In this document: positions 46,245 through 57,090 of the stretch, one piece after another | Numbering within the stretch: the stretch's first letter is position 1 | Layout: every line of letters starts with the position of its first letter | NCBI GenBank assembly: GCA_015143295.1 | Contig: CM026571.1 | Span: 31,586,505-31,650,504 of the forward strand | Direction: 5' to 3' | DNA from: Tetracentron sinense | Lineage: Eukaryota > Streptophyta > Magnoliopsida > Trochodendrales > Trochodendraceae | Length of the DNA: 64,000 bases | Position numbers and translations under genes: made by a program | Notes under the pieces: generated by a model | What the model saw: only the letters and a program-made list of their open reading frames with translations | Told to the model about the DNA's origin: nothing | Database searches by the model: none

Positions 46245-47060
46245 CCTGCGGGTCTATCACGAGGTAGCTTTTTCAAGGTTAGCCACTCACATTGCCATAT
46301 GATCTCCTCCTCTAATAGGCTTTGGAGAAGCTGGTAGAGCGTTCTGACGTCTGTAGACACTATTTTGCCCTGATTCTGAAAAATCTTCCTGCGTAGACTG
46401 TATGAATCATGGAGATCAGCAGGTACTGAGATAATCGTAGACAGGTGTCCTACTAACCATAGGTGCAAGAGAGGTGCACTAGCTTGGAAGATTCTCCTTC
46501 TGCGGTCTGCTGCTTGGTTGAGAGTCCTAAGAAGCTCTACTAGGATGACAGGTACAACTGTTCTAAAGCTACGTATGTCTTTGATGAGTATTGATTTAGC
46601 AAGAGTGCGGAACTTCAAGAATACCAACTGAGACATAGCTATTAGTGCAAAGGCATTGAGACTGAGAAGTTCAGCTATTATGGCTTCAGGGTTCCACTTG
46701 TGGTTGTACTGATCCTCCAGATACGATACGGGTATCCGGTCAAAGGAGCCATTAGGACCATGCTATAAGCGGGCAGACTTGATAAGCAAAAACCTTGATA
46801 GGTCTGCATGATATGTTGTCTTGTAGCGTGGTATTATGGCTTCACCGTCCAAGTTTAAACCTAGAATACGCTAATTCTCTTCCAGTGTTGGACACAGTTC
46901 ATTCTTACCAAAACGGAACACGTGATGGATTCCAACACTAGATAGCAGCATTCATAAGGCACGCGTCTAGTTTAACCATGGACAGGTCTAGGATGGATCC
47001 CGTTTTGTAGTACTGAGCCAAAGCAAGACGCTGACTTGGAGTGAAAGCCTCAATCGATTT
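46245..47060 (-). pseudogene. ORF1 remnant of C
   Basis: Minus strand; matches the ORF1 of A and D, with words such as LLHLWLVGHLSTIISVPADLHD near 46440 and ...DVRTLYQLLQSL near 46340. Unknown function in Ogre-type elements. Broken. Confidence 0.7.
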
Positions 47061-47697
47061 TCGGAGGTTATCGTCACATGCCGCCTAAGATGTCAAATGC
47101 ACGGACAGACTTTATATGAGTGTACTGTGTATGCAGATGAAAAATGCAAAATGATTATGATTGTATTTTTTTGATTTTTGATAATTTTGATTAGGTGTGA
47201 CAAGGCACATATGATCCGATAGAGCAGACGGACAGAGGTTCGACATGCTTAACCCAAGTTGTTGGGAACCGGGGACCTATCAGGTCAAGATTAGGGATAG
47301 TTCCTATGACGGCTTGTTTGCTTGGGATTTGAACCTTATATGCTATGTCGAGATACGGGGTTGGATGTATTTTATTACAAGCGCAAGTTTGGTTCATTAT
47401 ATGCCCCGGGGTGGGTGCTTATCAAGGTAAAAGTATACTGATAGTTAACCATGATTGGGGACAGGTATAGAGAGTAAGAAGGTTAGGGTTCAGAGTAACC
47501 CTCTCCAGATGGGCTGCTTGTAGACTATACAATAACCTAGTATATATGTATGAATGTTGGGTTGATACAAGTGTGTTCCTAGAAAGATAAGCGCCACTTA
47601 ACACCGTATATGCGACTCCCCGGTATAGAAAATACCTGAAAATGGACGATAGGTATAAGCAGGAGCGTTCAGAATCCTTTCCTAAGGATAATCACCC
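47061..47697 (-). other. Leader of C, ending at the D junction
   Basis: Matches 14990-15660 of A. Stops abruptly at 47697, before the primer site would be reached. Confidence 0.65.
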
Positions 47698-48030
47698 AAG
47701 CACCCAATTATTACACCCCATCTAACCCTAGTTAAAGTCTTTTAACTATGGTTACACCCTGCCAAATCCCTCACAACCTAGGTAAGCCTTTACTAGCCTT
47801 AGGACCCACCCTAAGTCAAACCCTAGGAAGCCCTAGAACCAAAAACCCTAAACCCCAGGTAACCCTAGCCAAAACCTTAGTCTAGCCCTAGAGCCATTAG
47901 GGCTTGAACCATAGAGTCCAAGGCCCCTAAGGCCTAAACCTGGGGTAGGAGCCCGTAAGGCCCAAAAACCTGAGGACAACCCCCCATACCCGTATGTGTA
48001 GGGCCAGGCCCACTTTAAAATTAATCTCAG

Positions 48031-49090
48031 AATGTCGGTAGAAGGTCTACCGACATTTCATTTTGGCCTTGTTTCACAGTGTCGGTAGACCTTCTACTGA
48101 CAATATGCAAGTCTTGAGTTTCAGTCTACAAACACCCCTGCACACTCAACCCTCACCTCGGCCTCTCCCTTCAGGCCTCTTAGTCAACCTCCCCTTGGTC
48201 CAACCACCTCTTCCCCCTTCTCCTTAAACCCTTTTAGGTCCCTAGTCTTCTCCTCTATAAAACCCAATGCCTTCACCGGTTAAACTGTCTGCATTTTTTA
48301 AAGGAGAATCCCTGTTGCAAAAAACTGTGTTCCTCAGCCTCTCCTCTCCCCTGGTCTTGATCTCAGGACTTCCCTAGACCTACCTCTCCCCTCCCCTGTT
48401 CGTGTAGCACCACCAGGATGTACCACCACCGTGCATAGACCACCTCTTATTTCGGTGGAAGCAGAGCATTCGGGTAGGCTCATCCCCTACCCTCATTTTC
48501 TCCTTTTGTAATCAATGTGAGCCCTTGATCATCTCCAGGGGACGTTTTTATTACCTTCTTGGTGTGTAGATAGCATCCAAAACCCATACAGGGTGTTCAC
48601 TCACCTAAACCATAGGTGTGGTGAACCCCTACGGGTGTTCCCATTTCTCAGAGCATTGCAAGTCATCACAAAACCTTCTGGGGGTCCCTCAAATCATGAG
48701 GGAACCCCTAGTAACCTCTGTGCACAGACCCTATGGGCAGAAACCTGGTTTTCAAAAAATCAAGAATGGCGGTAATTCCAGTACCGCCATTCCTGGTAGA
48801 AACCTGTTTTCCTTTTGTCAGTGAGCTGTTTACCGACACCCTGTTTTTGGCCCAGTTTTGTATTGGCGGTAGAATAACTACCGCCAATATGAGCTTCCTG
48901 CTACAGCACTTTACAACCTAGTGGGGCCCACTCCAAGCATCCCTTGGGGCCCACACCAGACTCCCAGGAGTCCCCTTTACACTCCAATCACCTTGGTTCA
49001 CCTCAGGTTACACCTTAACCCTAGTTAACAGAGGCAAAAAACAATTCAAAAACATTACCTTTAATGTCGGTAATCCAATTACCGACATTA
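48031..49090 (+). repeat. Covarying stem-loop set in the LTR of D
   Basis: Perfect arms: 48031-48057 AATGTCGGTAGA / TCTACCGACATT; 48861-48889 TATTGGCGGTAG / CTACCGCCAATA; 49062-49090 TAATGTCGGTAAT / ATTACCGACATTA; 48764-48792 GAATGGCGGTA / TACCGCCATTC. Both arms change together (GGC with GCC, GTC with GAC). Loops are 3-7 bases. Confidence 0.88.
48256..48262 (+). promoter_or_regulatory. TATA box of the D LTR
   Basis: CTCCTCTATAAAACCCAATG, at the position matching the TATA box of A. Transcription would start roughly 30 bases downstream, placing three stem-loops in the RNA. Confidence 0.65.
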
Positions 49091-50129
49091 ACTTTGTTGT
49101 TATTTTAGGCTTTTACAGGGGCACAAGCCTAGTAGGAGGCCACTTTAGGCCCTGCCTAGCCCCCTGGGCCCACCTCAGACCGTACCAGACCCTTAACTAC
49201 GGTTAAATACACATCCGATTAACATTTAACCGCGGTTAAGCACCCCTTAACCCCACAAACTTTTGGGAAAATAAACAAAAATTCCTAAAATCAATCGGAC
49301 CATAAACCTGACTTTGGCCCCTTTTCTAACCTTGGTTAGCAATCCTAACCACAGTTAGACTACCCTTAACTCCGGTTAGCAACCCTAACCGTAGTTACTC
49401 TCGGTTTACAACCTACCGAGCCTAAAAACCAAGTCTATCGGACTATCTTTGGCATACCGGGCCTCCCCTTAGCCTACCGGGCTACGCATCACATCCCCTT
49501 AACTGTGGTTAGCAACCCTAACCATAGTTCAGCCTAACCCCGGGTAGCAACCCTAGCCCGTGCTGGATTCTATCCTAATCTACCGGACTCCCCCCCAAGC
49601 CTACCGGGCTTAAATACCATGCAGTTGACCCTCCTCGGTCAACCAAACCCTAATCTACCGAACTAGCCCATGTTAGCTACCTTTGGTGCACACACACGCC
49701 CTTAGCCTCGGCACAGGCTCACGTGCCAGAACTATGCTTGGTCTGATCTCACCCTGTGAGTACGTAGGCAGCCCAACACGGGCCCGACCCCATTTAGCTT
49801 TTCCTTTCTAGGATTAGTGTTAAATTAAACACTCCAACATTCTAATCAAGATTAACTTTAAATTGGCTTAAACCCGGAGAGTACGGAACCATTGTAAAGA
49901 CGGAAGCCTTGGGGTGCCTAACACCTTCCCCGGACTTAACCGAACCCCTTACCCTGATCTTACTCACAGACCAAGACCTTATCCAAACCTGGGGAACTTA
50001 TCCCTTCAGAATAAATAGGTGGCGACTCTTAAAAGATAAAATCCTTTCACACCCGTGAGGGTACACAGGTAATTCCAACCATCATCTCCTTTTTTATGAG
50101 TGGGAGGGAAAATTCCCGGCAGTCACAGC

Positions 50130-50150
50130 TCTGGCAACTCTGCTGGGGAC
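50130..50150 (+). other. Primer-binding site of D
   Basis: TCTGGCAACTCTGCTGGGGA two bases after the LTR end; the tRNA-Arg-type site of Ogre/Tat elements (family knowledge). Confidence 0.75.
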
Positions 50151-51120
50151 TGAACTATTCAGGGTTCAACCAGGAACCCGGGATTAAGCCAACTAAACCT
50201 TAATCTTGATTTAAATGTCTAAGTGTTTAACTTAACACTAATTATTTTACATCTCTTGGTTAATTGTGTACTGTGCATCCATACATATCATAGTGGTGTA
50301 ATTATCCAATTTAACCCAGTAGACAGACTTATTACGTTAACGACTGCTGGATGATCATCCTCAGTGTCAGAGACTTAAACGTCTTGGAGGTCCATGGAGC
50401 TACTCCTGTTGGGTGATTACCCTCAGGGAAGGATTCTAAACACTCCCTCTAACACCAATCGTCCATTTTCAGGTATGTTCTATACCGAAGAGTCACATAT
50501 ACGGTGTTAAGTGATCCTCCCATCCTGCTAGGAACACAACTGCATCAAAACCAGAATTCATACATGTAGTCTAGGCCAGGGTATAGTCTACAAGCAGTCC
50601 ATCCAGGGAGGGCTACTATAAGCCCTAACCTGCTTGCACCCTATACTTGTCCCCAATCATGGTTGACTACCCAGGCACATTCTACCGGGTAACCACCTAC
50701 CCAGGAGTATGTAATGAGCCAAACCTGTGCTTGTAATAAACTACATCCAACCCTGCTTCCCGATATAGCATATGGGGTCCAAATCCCAGGCAGACAGGCC
50801 TTCACTGGGCCTACCTGAACCTTGATCTGATAGGTCCCTCGGTTTCCAAATACCTGGGCTAAAGCACGTCGAACCTCCGTCCGTTTGCCCTATCGGATCA
50901 CATGTGCCTTGTCACACCTAATCAAAATCAAAAATCAAAAAATATTGCATCATCATTTTGCATCTCATCTGCATGCACAGTGCACTCATAGAGTCTGTAC
51001 ATTCTTTATCCAGGTAGATGACAGGTTCTTCAGGGATTGTTTAGTCAATGGGTCGACCATCAAGACCCGTGCATCTAACTTCTCAGGGGGCATATGATAA
51101 CAACCTCCAGGAAGTAATTG
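50151..51120 (+). other. Leader of D
   Basis: Non-coding, matching the leaders of A and C in reverse orientation. No separate gene seen. Confidence 0.6.
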
Positions 51121-52050
51121 GGGCTTTCACCTCGAGTCCGCATCTCGTTTGGGCCTAGTACTACAAAACCGAAACTATCCTAGACCTATCCATGGTTAAC
51201 CCGGACTCGCGCCTCATGAACGCTGTTATCCAGTGTTGAAGCCCAACTCACATGGTATTCAATTTTGGTAAGAACGAGCTCTACCCAACACTGGAAGAGA
51301 TTCAACGCATTCTAGGGTTGAACATGGACGGCGAAGCCATAGTATCGCGCTACAAGACAACATAAAAGGAAGACCAATCTAGGTTCTTGTATATCAAGTC
51401 TGCCTGCTTGCAGCCCAGTCCTAACGGCTCTTTTGATCGGATACTGGTGTCTTTTCTCGAAAAGAGGTACAAGCACAAGTGGAACCCTGACTCTATTTTA
51501 GCGGAACTCCCCGGTCTTAATGCCTTTGCACTGATAGTCATGTCTCAGCTGGTTTAGCCAAGGTGTCGTTCATTCGTTGAAGCAGTTCTGGTCGGGATCG
51601 ACAAGGACATACACAACTCCTACTCAGTTGTACCAGTCATCCTAGCCGAGCTTCTCAGGGCTCTCGACCAGTCGACAAACCACAGAAAGGGCATCTTCCA
51701 TAGCAGTACACCTCTCCTGCACCTCTGGTTGGTAAGTCATTTGCCTACAATCATATCGGTACCAGATGGCATCCACAATGCCTACAATCTACCTCGAAAG
51801 ATTTCTCAGAATCAAGGTCCGATAGCAACTACAGACGTTGGAAAGCTCTACCAGCTTTTCCAAGACCTTTCAAAGGAAGAAATCACTTGGCAATGCGATT
51901 GGCTTGTACTGAATAGGCTACCTCGTGTTGTCATCACCGGCAGACGATGCATAATTCTTGCTGGTCTAACAGGCTCCACAGTCTATACACCACTCCAAAT
52001 CCTCCGGAAGTTTGGATTCCCTCAGTGTATCCCAGTGATAGACCGATAAG
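51121..52050 (+). pseudogene. ORF1 of D
   Basis: Same extra protein as in A: FNFGKNELYPTLEEIQRILG-like block near 51255, ...GLNAFALIV... near 51510, and LSHLPTIISVPDGIHNAYNL-like words near 51740. Unknown function; resembles plant mobile-domain/DUF7745-type sequences from memory. Broken. Confidence 0.7.
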
Positions 52051-53060
52051 AAAATGATTGGATCACTTTCACAGTGCACTCTGACAACCTCACCCAACAC
52101 TTCCAGTCAGCTTAGCGCAGCTCCAGACGAGACTAGTGGCCAGACATCATGGTTACATCAGGACCACCGACCAACTCAGCATACCCACAGTGGGTAGAAA
52201 ATCCTGACATTCTACCCGGTATGCCTGCACCCAGGGAACTACCCACATCAGTTGTGGCTCCATCACAAGGAACCATACCCCTAGCAGAAATGGTGGTTCC
52301 CTGGACAGACTTCTTCTTAGAGAGACAGCTCCAGATCCAGCAGAAATGGAAAAGGCTACGGAAAACCCAGCATGTATTCAGGCAGCAAGAAGCGGAACAA
52401 GGTCGTGAACTCTAAGTTGTACAAGAGCAGGTTGAACAATTGGAGCAGACAATCAAGTCCCTTCACAGGAGACGTAGAGGCGACACCAGGGAAGCAGCCG
52501 TCATCCGGGCCCAACTTCACTTCCATCAAGAGTAGCTTGATAGTGCAAAGGTGGAGATGACCTCCTGTATCCAACAATTTGGATACTGCATGTTCAATGC
52601 TACTGAAACCCTTACGCACATGGAGGTTGAAGTCGCATCCCTCCAGCAACAGATCATGGATCTTAAGGGTGTGCTCCGGCCACATGACTTTGCGATCTCC
52701 GAAGGGCCTGCCTAGGATCGATTCTTTTTTCTTTTGAGTCTCACTATCCCTGTACTCACTGCACTCTTGATGCATCAATGAAAATCTAGTTTTCTAGCAT
52801 CTGCTTCTTGTCATCATGCATAATCATGTTTAGCCGTTGCATTCGTTTCAGTTGCATAAGCCGACCTGTGACTCATTCTCTGACTGCGATTCTCGCAGAA
52901 GCAGCAGCCGCAGATGTAGTCTTGACAGAGGTACCAATTACAGAGTTAGTACCTTGCACAGCCCAATCAGAGAGTAGCTCTTACACAGCACAATAAGAAA
53001 GCAGCACAGACTCAATGGCCGAATCTGCAGATCAGTACCAGTGAACCACTGAGATCTTAC
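52051..53060 (+). pseudogene. Helical linker before gag in D
   Basis: Proline-rich start (about 52149) then a charged helix (FLERQLQIQQKWKRLRKTQ, QQEAEQGREL; 52305-52412) and further Q/L-rich coding remnant to 52700. Non-coding from about 52700 to 53030. Confidence 0.5.
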
Positions 53061-54456
53061 AGTCACATGACAGGGACATAGCGGCCATGCAGTTAAAGCT
53101 TGACAGTGTTCTGGAATCCCTAAAGATTCTAATTGGTACCCGAACCGAAGAACCTTCCACCCGGATCCTGACCAGAGAACCAACCGAGCAACCTATACTA
53201 GAGCCTCGTCCTCCCCCCTTCATCATACTTGACCCCATACCCGCAACAGGTGGAGGAGAGGAGTATGAACAGTACGAAGAACAACCCAAGGCCTCACACG
53301 TTAACCAAGACCGGCCATCATGCTCAGACCCCACTTCATCCTTACAGGACGAAATCAAGCAGATGAAAGGGGAGATGAGAAGAATTAAAGGTGCATCCAC
53401 CAGTACAAGTCTATCACTAGAGGACTTAACTTTCTCATCAGGGGATGCTGTTCTCGCAAGTTTTAAGGTCCTAGACTTTGACAAATACGACGGCTCAAGC
53501 TGTCCAAAACAACACCTGTAATTGTACCTGGGGGACATGCTCCAGCATAACAGGAATCAGCCTTGCTCATCCAGTACTTCTAAAAGAGTCTGAAGGGGGC
53601 AGCCCTTACATGGTGGATGTCTGTAGACAAGCAGAAGGTCAAGACTTGGCAAGATGCCATGGACAGCTTCGTGGAGCAATACTCCTTTAACCAGGAGCTC
53701 TGCCCTCAGAGGAGCCAGCTTGAGTAGTTAAGCCAACATAACAACGAATCATTTCTGGAGTACGCCACCCGCTGGAGGGAAATGGCAGCAAAGATCCAGA
53801 CTCTTATCCCTAAGAAGGAACTGGCAGGCATGTTCATGGGCACTCTAAAGCAGCCCTACTCTACACTTATGGTGACCGTACCAGTGGTGGACTTCGGCAC
53901 CATCGTCAAGACAGGTGCCCGTATTGAGACTGCTATCAAGAGCGGGGCTATTCATTCCAGTCTAAGACTTGATCCCCCCAAGGCGACAGCCTCGTCCAGC
54001 AGAAACATCAGTCCCAGGGACCACAGAAAAAAAGAAGATGTACATATAGTTGCTTCTACAGAACCCATCCGACTACCAACTCCAGCAGCTCAGCAGCAAT
54101 TAGTTATCAGGAATACCCGACCAGCTCAGGCGTAAAACCGTCCTCCCAGAAACTTTACCCCTCTTCCATACACCCTCAGTTAGTTGTTGGAATTCCTCAC
54201 CAAACAGGGTCTTCTTGAGAGGCTCCACACCTCTTCTACCTCCAGATAAAAAAAACTATAATGCCAATCATCACTGCGCCTTTCATAGAGACCCAGGCCA
54301 TGCTACAGACTATTGCATAGGCCTGAAGTGTGTCATCCAAGATCTCTTGGATGATGAAAAGGTTGAGCTAGCTCCCAGCAACACCAGCATCAATCAGCTG
54401 CTACTACCCCCATAGAACAATCAAGTCAATTTTATCCAGTGGAAAGAGCCCAAATG
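53061..54456 (+). pseudogene. gag remnant of D
   Basis: N-terminal acidic linker (53087-53400), gag core with FDKYDGSSCPKQHL (near 53480), ...ALTWWMS... (near 53610), FNQELCPQRSQL-like words (near 53690), LVVTVPVVDFGTIVKTGARI-like stretch (53870-53930), and a CCHC-like knuckle CAFHRDPGHATDYC (near 54280). It continues after the organelle-like insert. Broken. Confidence 0.85.
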
Positions 54457-54892
54457 CATCATGGAGGGATTTTATCATGAATCCCTTGGTCCTATAGGAC
54501 TTATTACCACTTTATTCGGACATGGAGTCAAGGAGTATTTTATTTTTTACTTCACAAACGGGCATGCTGGATCATGCATCTATCTATATATTCTATATAT
54601 ACAGATAGATCCAAATATAGATTCACACCTGGAATGTTTCTACAGAATACTGAGGGTATCAACTCATATAGCTATGTTCTATTCGGTGGAATAAAAATAA
54701 AATATAGATTGTCTTCCGGAGAGATGGCCGAGTGGTTGATAGCTCCGGTCTTGAAAACCGGTATAGTTCTGAACAAAGAACTATCGAGGGTTCGAATCCC
54801 TCTCTCTCCTTTTACTCGTTGAATAGATTTGTTTCTTTATTGTGGTTTTGCCTGGCCCGGTATCATAAAGGGGAATGGCTCGGCTATTCCAC
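54457..54892 (+). other. Organelle-derived insert in D (plastid-like, about 435 bp)
   Basis: Comparison with A shows D sequence stopping at GGAAAGAGCCC and resuming at GGCAGCCAAGACCCAGC. The stretch between is absent from A. Its right part holds a plastid-type trnS-UGA with plastid-like flank (TTTTACTCGTTGAATAGATTTG). A 15-bp stem with ATCTATCTATATA/TATATACAGATAGAT near 54577-54612 looks like an organellar intergenic hairpin. The left 100 bases are not identified. Confidence 0.7.
54718..54809 (+). tRNA. trnS-UGA: Plastid-type tRNA-Ser (UGA), transferred copy
   Basis: Full class II cloverleaf: acceptor GGAGAGA pairs with TCTCTCC; anticodon stem CCGGT/ACCGG with loop CTTGAAA (anticodon TGA); long variable arm TATAGTTCT...AGAACTATC; T arm GAGGGTTCGAATCCCTC. 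No CCA is encoded. The sequence is nearly that of chloroplast trnS-UGA; the native mitochondrial gene differs more. The two-base shorter variable arm compared with the plastid form I remember suggests slight decay. It lies in a retrotransposon gag, so it is a nuclear plastid-DNA insertion, not expected to function. Confidence 0.88.
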
Positions 54893-55490
54893 CTAGGCAG
54901 CCAAGACCCAGCACACCCGTAGTAAATGACGGCATCATCAGGCCTTCTTACCGATCACCTATCATAATCCCCTTCCCCCAGTCAAATGTACAGACCATTC
55001 AGTCTCTAACTTCGATACCTGTCCCCGAACAGATCATCTACACAATTCCTTGTTCCACAAATTGGCCCACAGCTCCAGCTCAAGCCTCAACCTCTTCAGG
55101 CTCTATCCGGATCCCTTACATCCCAGAGCCTCCCCTTAACCTCAACCGAGTACCTGCTCCCCGCTCTCTCATCCTTGAGAGCGAGAGCATAGCCAACCTA
55201 ACCAGATCTGACCGGGTATATCAACCACCTGTAACTAAGCCAGGAAAGGTGAAGAGTGCAAAGAAAGAGAAAGCAGGGGTGTCAGACCCACAGAAGGAAG
55301 TAGCTGATTCAGTAGTTTTATTGAAAATCCTAGAAAAAGCAGAGGAGTTCAATATCACTCAGCAACTGAGCAAGGTCCCAGTACAGATATCCATCTTGGG
55401 TCTTCTTCTCACTTTAGAGGATCACAGGAAGCAACTGCTCCGAGTATTCCGCAATGCCCATGTAACACCAGACATAATGCTCGAGAAACT
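54893..55490 (+). pseudogene. gag-protease linker of D
   Basis: Proline/serine-rich stretch, then a lysine-rich block and a helix with LEKAEEFNITQQLSKVPVQI (near 55340-55390), typical of the segment before the protease in this family. Open over 222 codons. Confidence 0.7.
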
Positions 55491-55990
55491 ATGGTAAATG
55501 GTAGGGAAAATCCTCAAACCCAAAGTCATCTCCTTCACAGAAGAGGAGATACCGGACAGCGACAAGGACCATACCCGGGCTTTGTCCACGCAGTTCAGTG
55601 CATGGACCGAACGTTATCATCAGTGCTCATGGACAATGGCTCTGGCCTGAATGTCTGCACACTTTCCACGCTACAAACCTAAGCCTGAACCTCAGTCAAG
55701 TGAAGAAGAGACCCATGACCATCAGGGCCTTCGATAACACCACCAGGCAAAACCTGGGTGATATCGATTTGACCATCGGTCAGACCAGCTCAATTCTCAA
55801 CGAACTTCCAGGTTGTGAACATGCCAGCCTCTTTCACTCTGCTCCTAGGGAGGTCATGGATCCACACGGCCAGAGCCATTCGCTCCTCTTTACACCAAAG
55901 AATCAACTTCATCCAGGATGACCGTCTAGTTGTCATTCCTTCTAAGGAGTTGGCAAGTTCCTTTAGGGATGTATAGGAGCTGGGGTAAGG
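55491..55990 (+). pseudogene. Protease remnant of D
   Basis: Contains TLSSVLMDNGSGLNVCTLSTL-like active-site words near 55610-55670 (retropepsin DNGS-type triad region) and KKRPMTIRAFDNTTRQNLGD near 55710. Matches A 10540-10990. Broken. Confidence 0.8.
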
Positions 55991-56620
55991 CACTGCTTTC
56001 ATGACATTCCAATTCGAGCAGGTTAGTTCTATCGCCCAGGTAGAACAGCAAAGCAAGCAAGCAGTGCCGCCATTTGTCAGAATGATGGCTAGAATGAACT
56101 ACCAGCCCGAAAATGGTCTCGTTGCCAGGAATCAGGGCATGAAGAAGAAATACACACCTCCTCGCTATACCCCTCCCTATGGTTTGGGGTACAAGCCCAG
56201 ATACGAGGATTACCTCTCCAAGCTGACTAAGAAGAGCAGACAATTGGCGAAACCTGAGCCCTAATCACACATCTCTGTAACCTTCCTCATGGGAATCTTC
56301 GAAACCTACCCAGAAACCTCTGCCGCACCCATTGCCTTAACACCCCAGCCCAATACCGAGTCTTCAGGGATTCCAGATCCAGAAGCATTCAGCATGGCCC
56401 AGATGTTCGACGAGCTGACTGTTGAAGATGCTACTGAAGCAAAATATCCAGCGGGAGAGCAGGTCTGCACCCTCTCTAACAACGCCGAAGCATCCTCCAG
56501 TCACCAGCCACTGATCCGTTGGTGGACTGAGGCTCTCACCATCGAGGCCAGCCAAGGCCGGGGTAGGCACAGTGCAGGACAAGTTAGTCCGAGAAAGTAG
56601 TGAACCAGCATCACCCTTCT
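55991..56620 (+). pseudogene. Post-protease linker of D
   Basis: Coding remnant with RYTPPYGLGYKPRYEDYLSK near 56170 and an acidic tail to 56600, matching A 9890-10500. No known domain. Confidence 0.55.
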
Positions 56621-57090
56621 CCTTCATCTACCTCTCTTTTGCTCCCATTTGTAAAATCCAAAAGTCAGGCCACTGTCGACCTCTTATTGTTTGAGTCTTT
56701 TTGTAATAAGTCATCATTTTAATGAAAATTAGATTGTTTTGACTCAAAGATCATGTTTTCAAAAAAAAATATTTCATATCAGCTAATGACGAAATCACAC
56801 GGACTCTTCCCCTAAAAGGCCTAGTGTCCTGAAGCCAACAAAATCATCATCATCAAGCATGCTAAACTGAAGCTAATTGATTTGCCAGAAAATTACCTCT
56901 GACAGGGCTACCCCTCAAACCCTCCTTGAACTTCCGAAGTAGAGTATGACTCATAACATGAAGAGGAACCGCCTCAGGAAATTCTGGACCTCCTTGAGTA
57001 TAGCGAAGGACTCCTACAATCAAATAGGGAAGACACTGAAACAGTCAATCTGGGATCCACAGACAACCCCCGGCTAATCAAGATCGGCAC
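56621..57090 (+). other. gag-pro / pol spacer of D
   Basis: T-rich, non-coding at 56621-56900 (TTTTTGTAATAAGTCATC, A run at 56761), then a short coding remnant leading into the reverse transcriptase. It matches 9560-9890 of A. Ogre/Tat elements are known to splice in this region; this is the candidate intron-like segment. Confidence 0.5.

Larger units (their letters stand above)
37331..47697 (-). mobile_element. Element C: partial Tat/Ogre-type element (fossil)
   Basis: Relative of A on the minus strand: 3' LTR (about 37331-39877), polypurine tract, a short 3' spacer, gag parts, ORF1 and leader. pol and the 5' LTR are not present in the window, so it is a reduced and strongly broken copy. 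Interrupted by S4 (with S5). At 47697 it meets the LTR of D in opposite orientation. Confidence 0.8.
47698..50127 (+). repeat. 5' LTR of D (2.4 kb)
   Basis: Begins AGCACCCAATTATTACACCCC (the expected TGTA is not there) and ends CAGTCACA. Order: CCTAG-rich stretch, stem-loops 48031-48057 and 48080-48102, TATA box 48256-48262, stem-loops 48764-48792, 48861-48889 and 49062-49090, palindromic AACC(G/A)xGGTT words, CTACCGGGCTT minisatellite (49430-49680), then GGTGGCGACTC near the end. Confidence 0.88.

Noticed and set aside
54461-54694. 77-codon ORF before the plastid tRNA as a plastid gene
   Set aside because: It does not resemble psbZ, psbC or any other plastid protein I know; kept only as an unidentified part of the insert.
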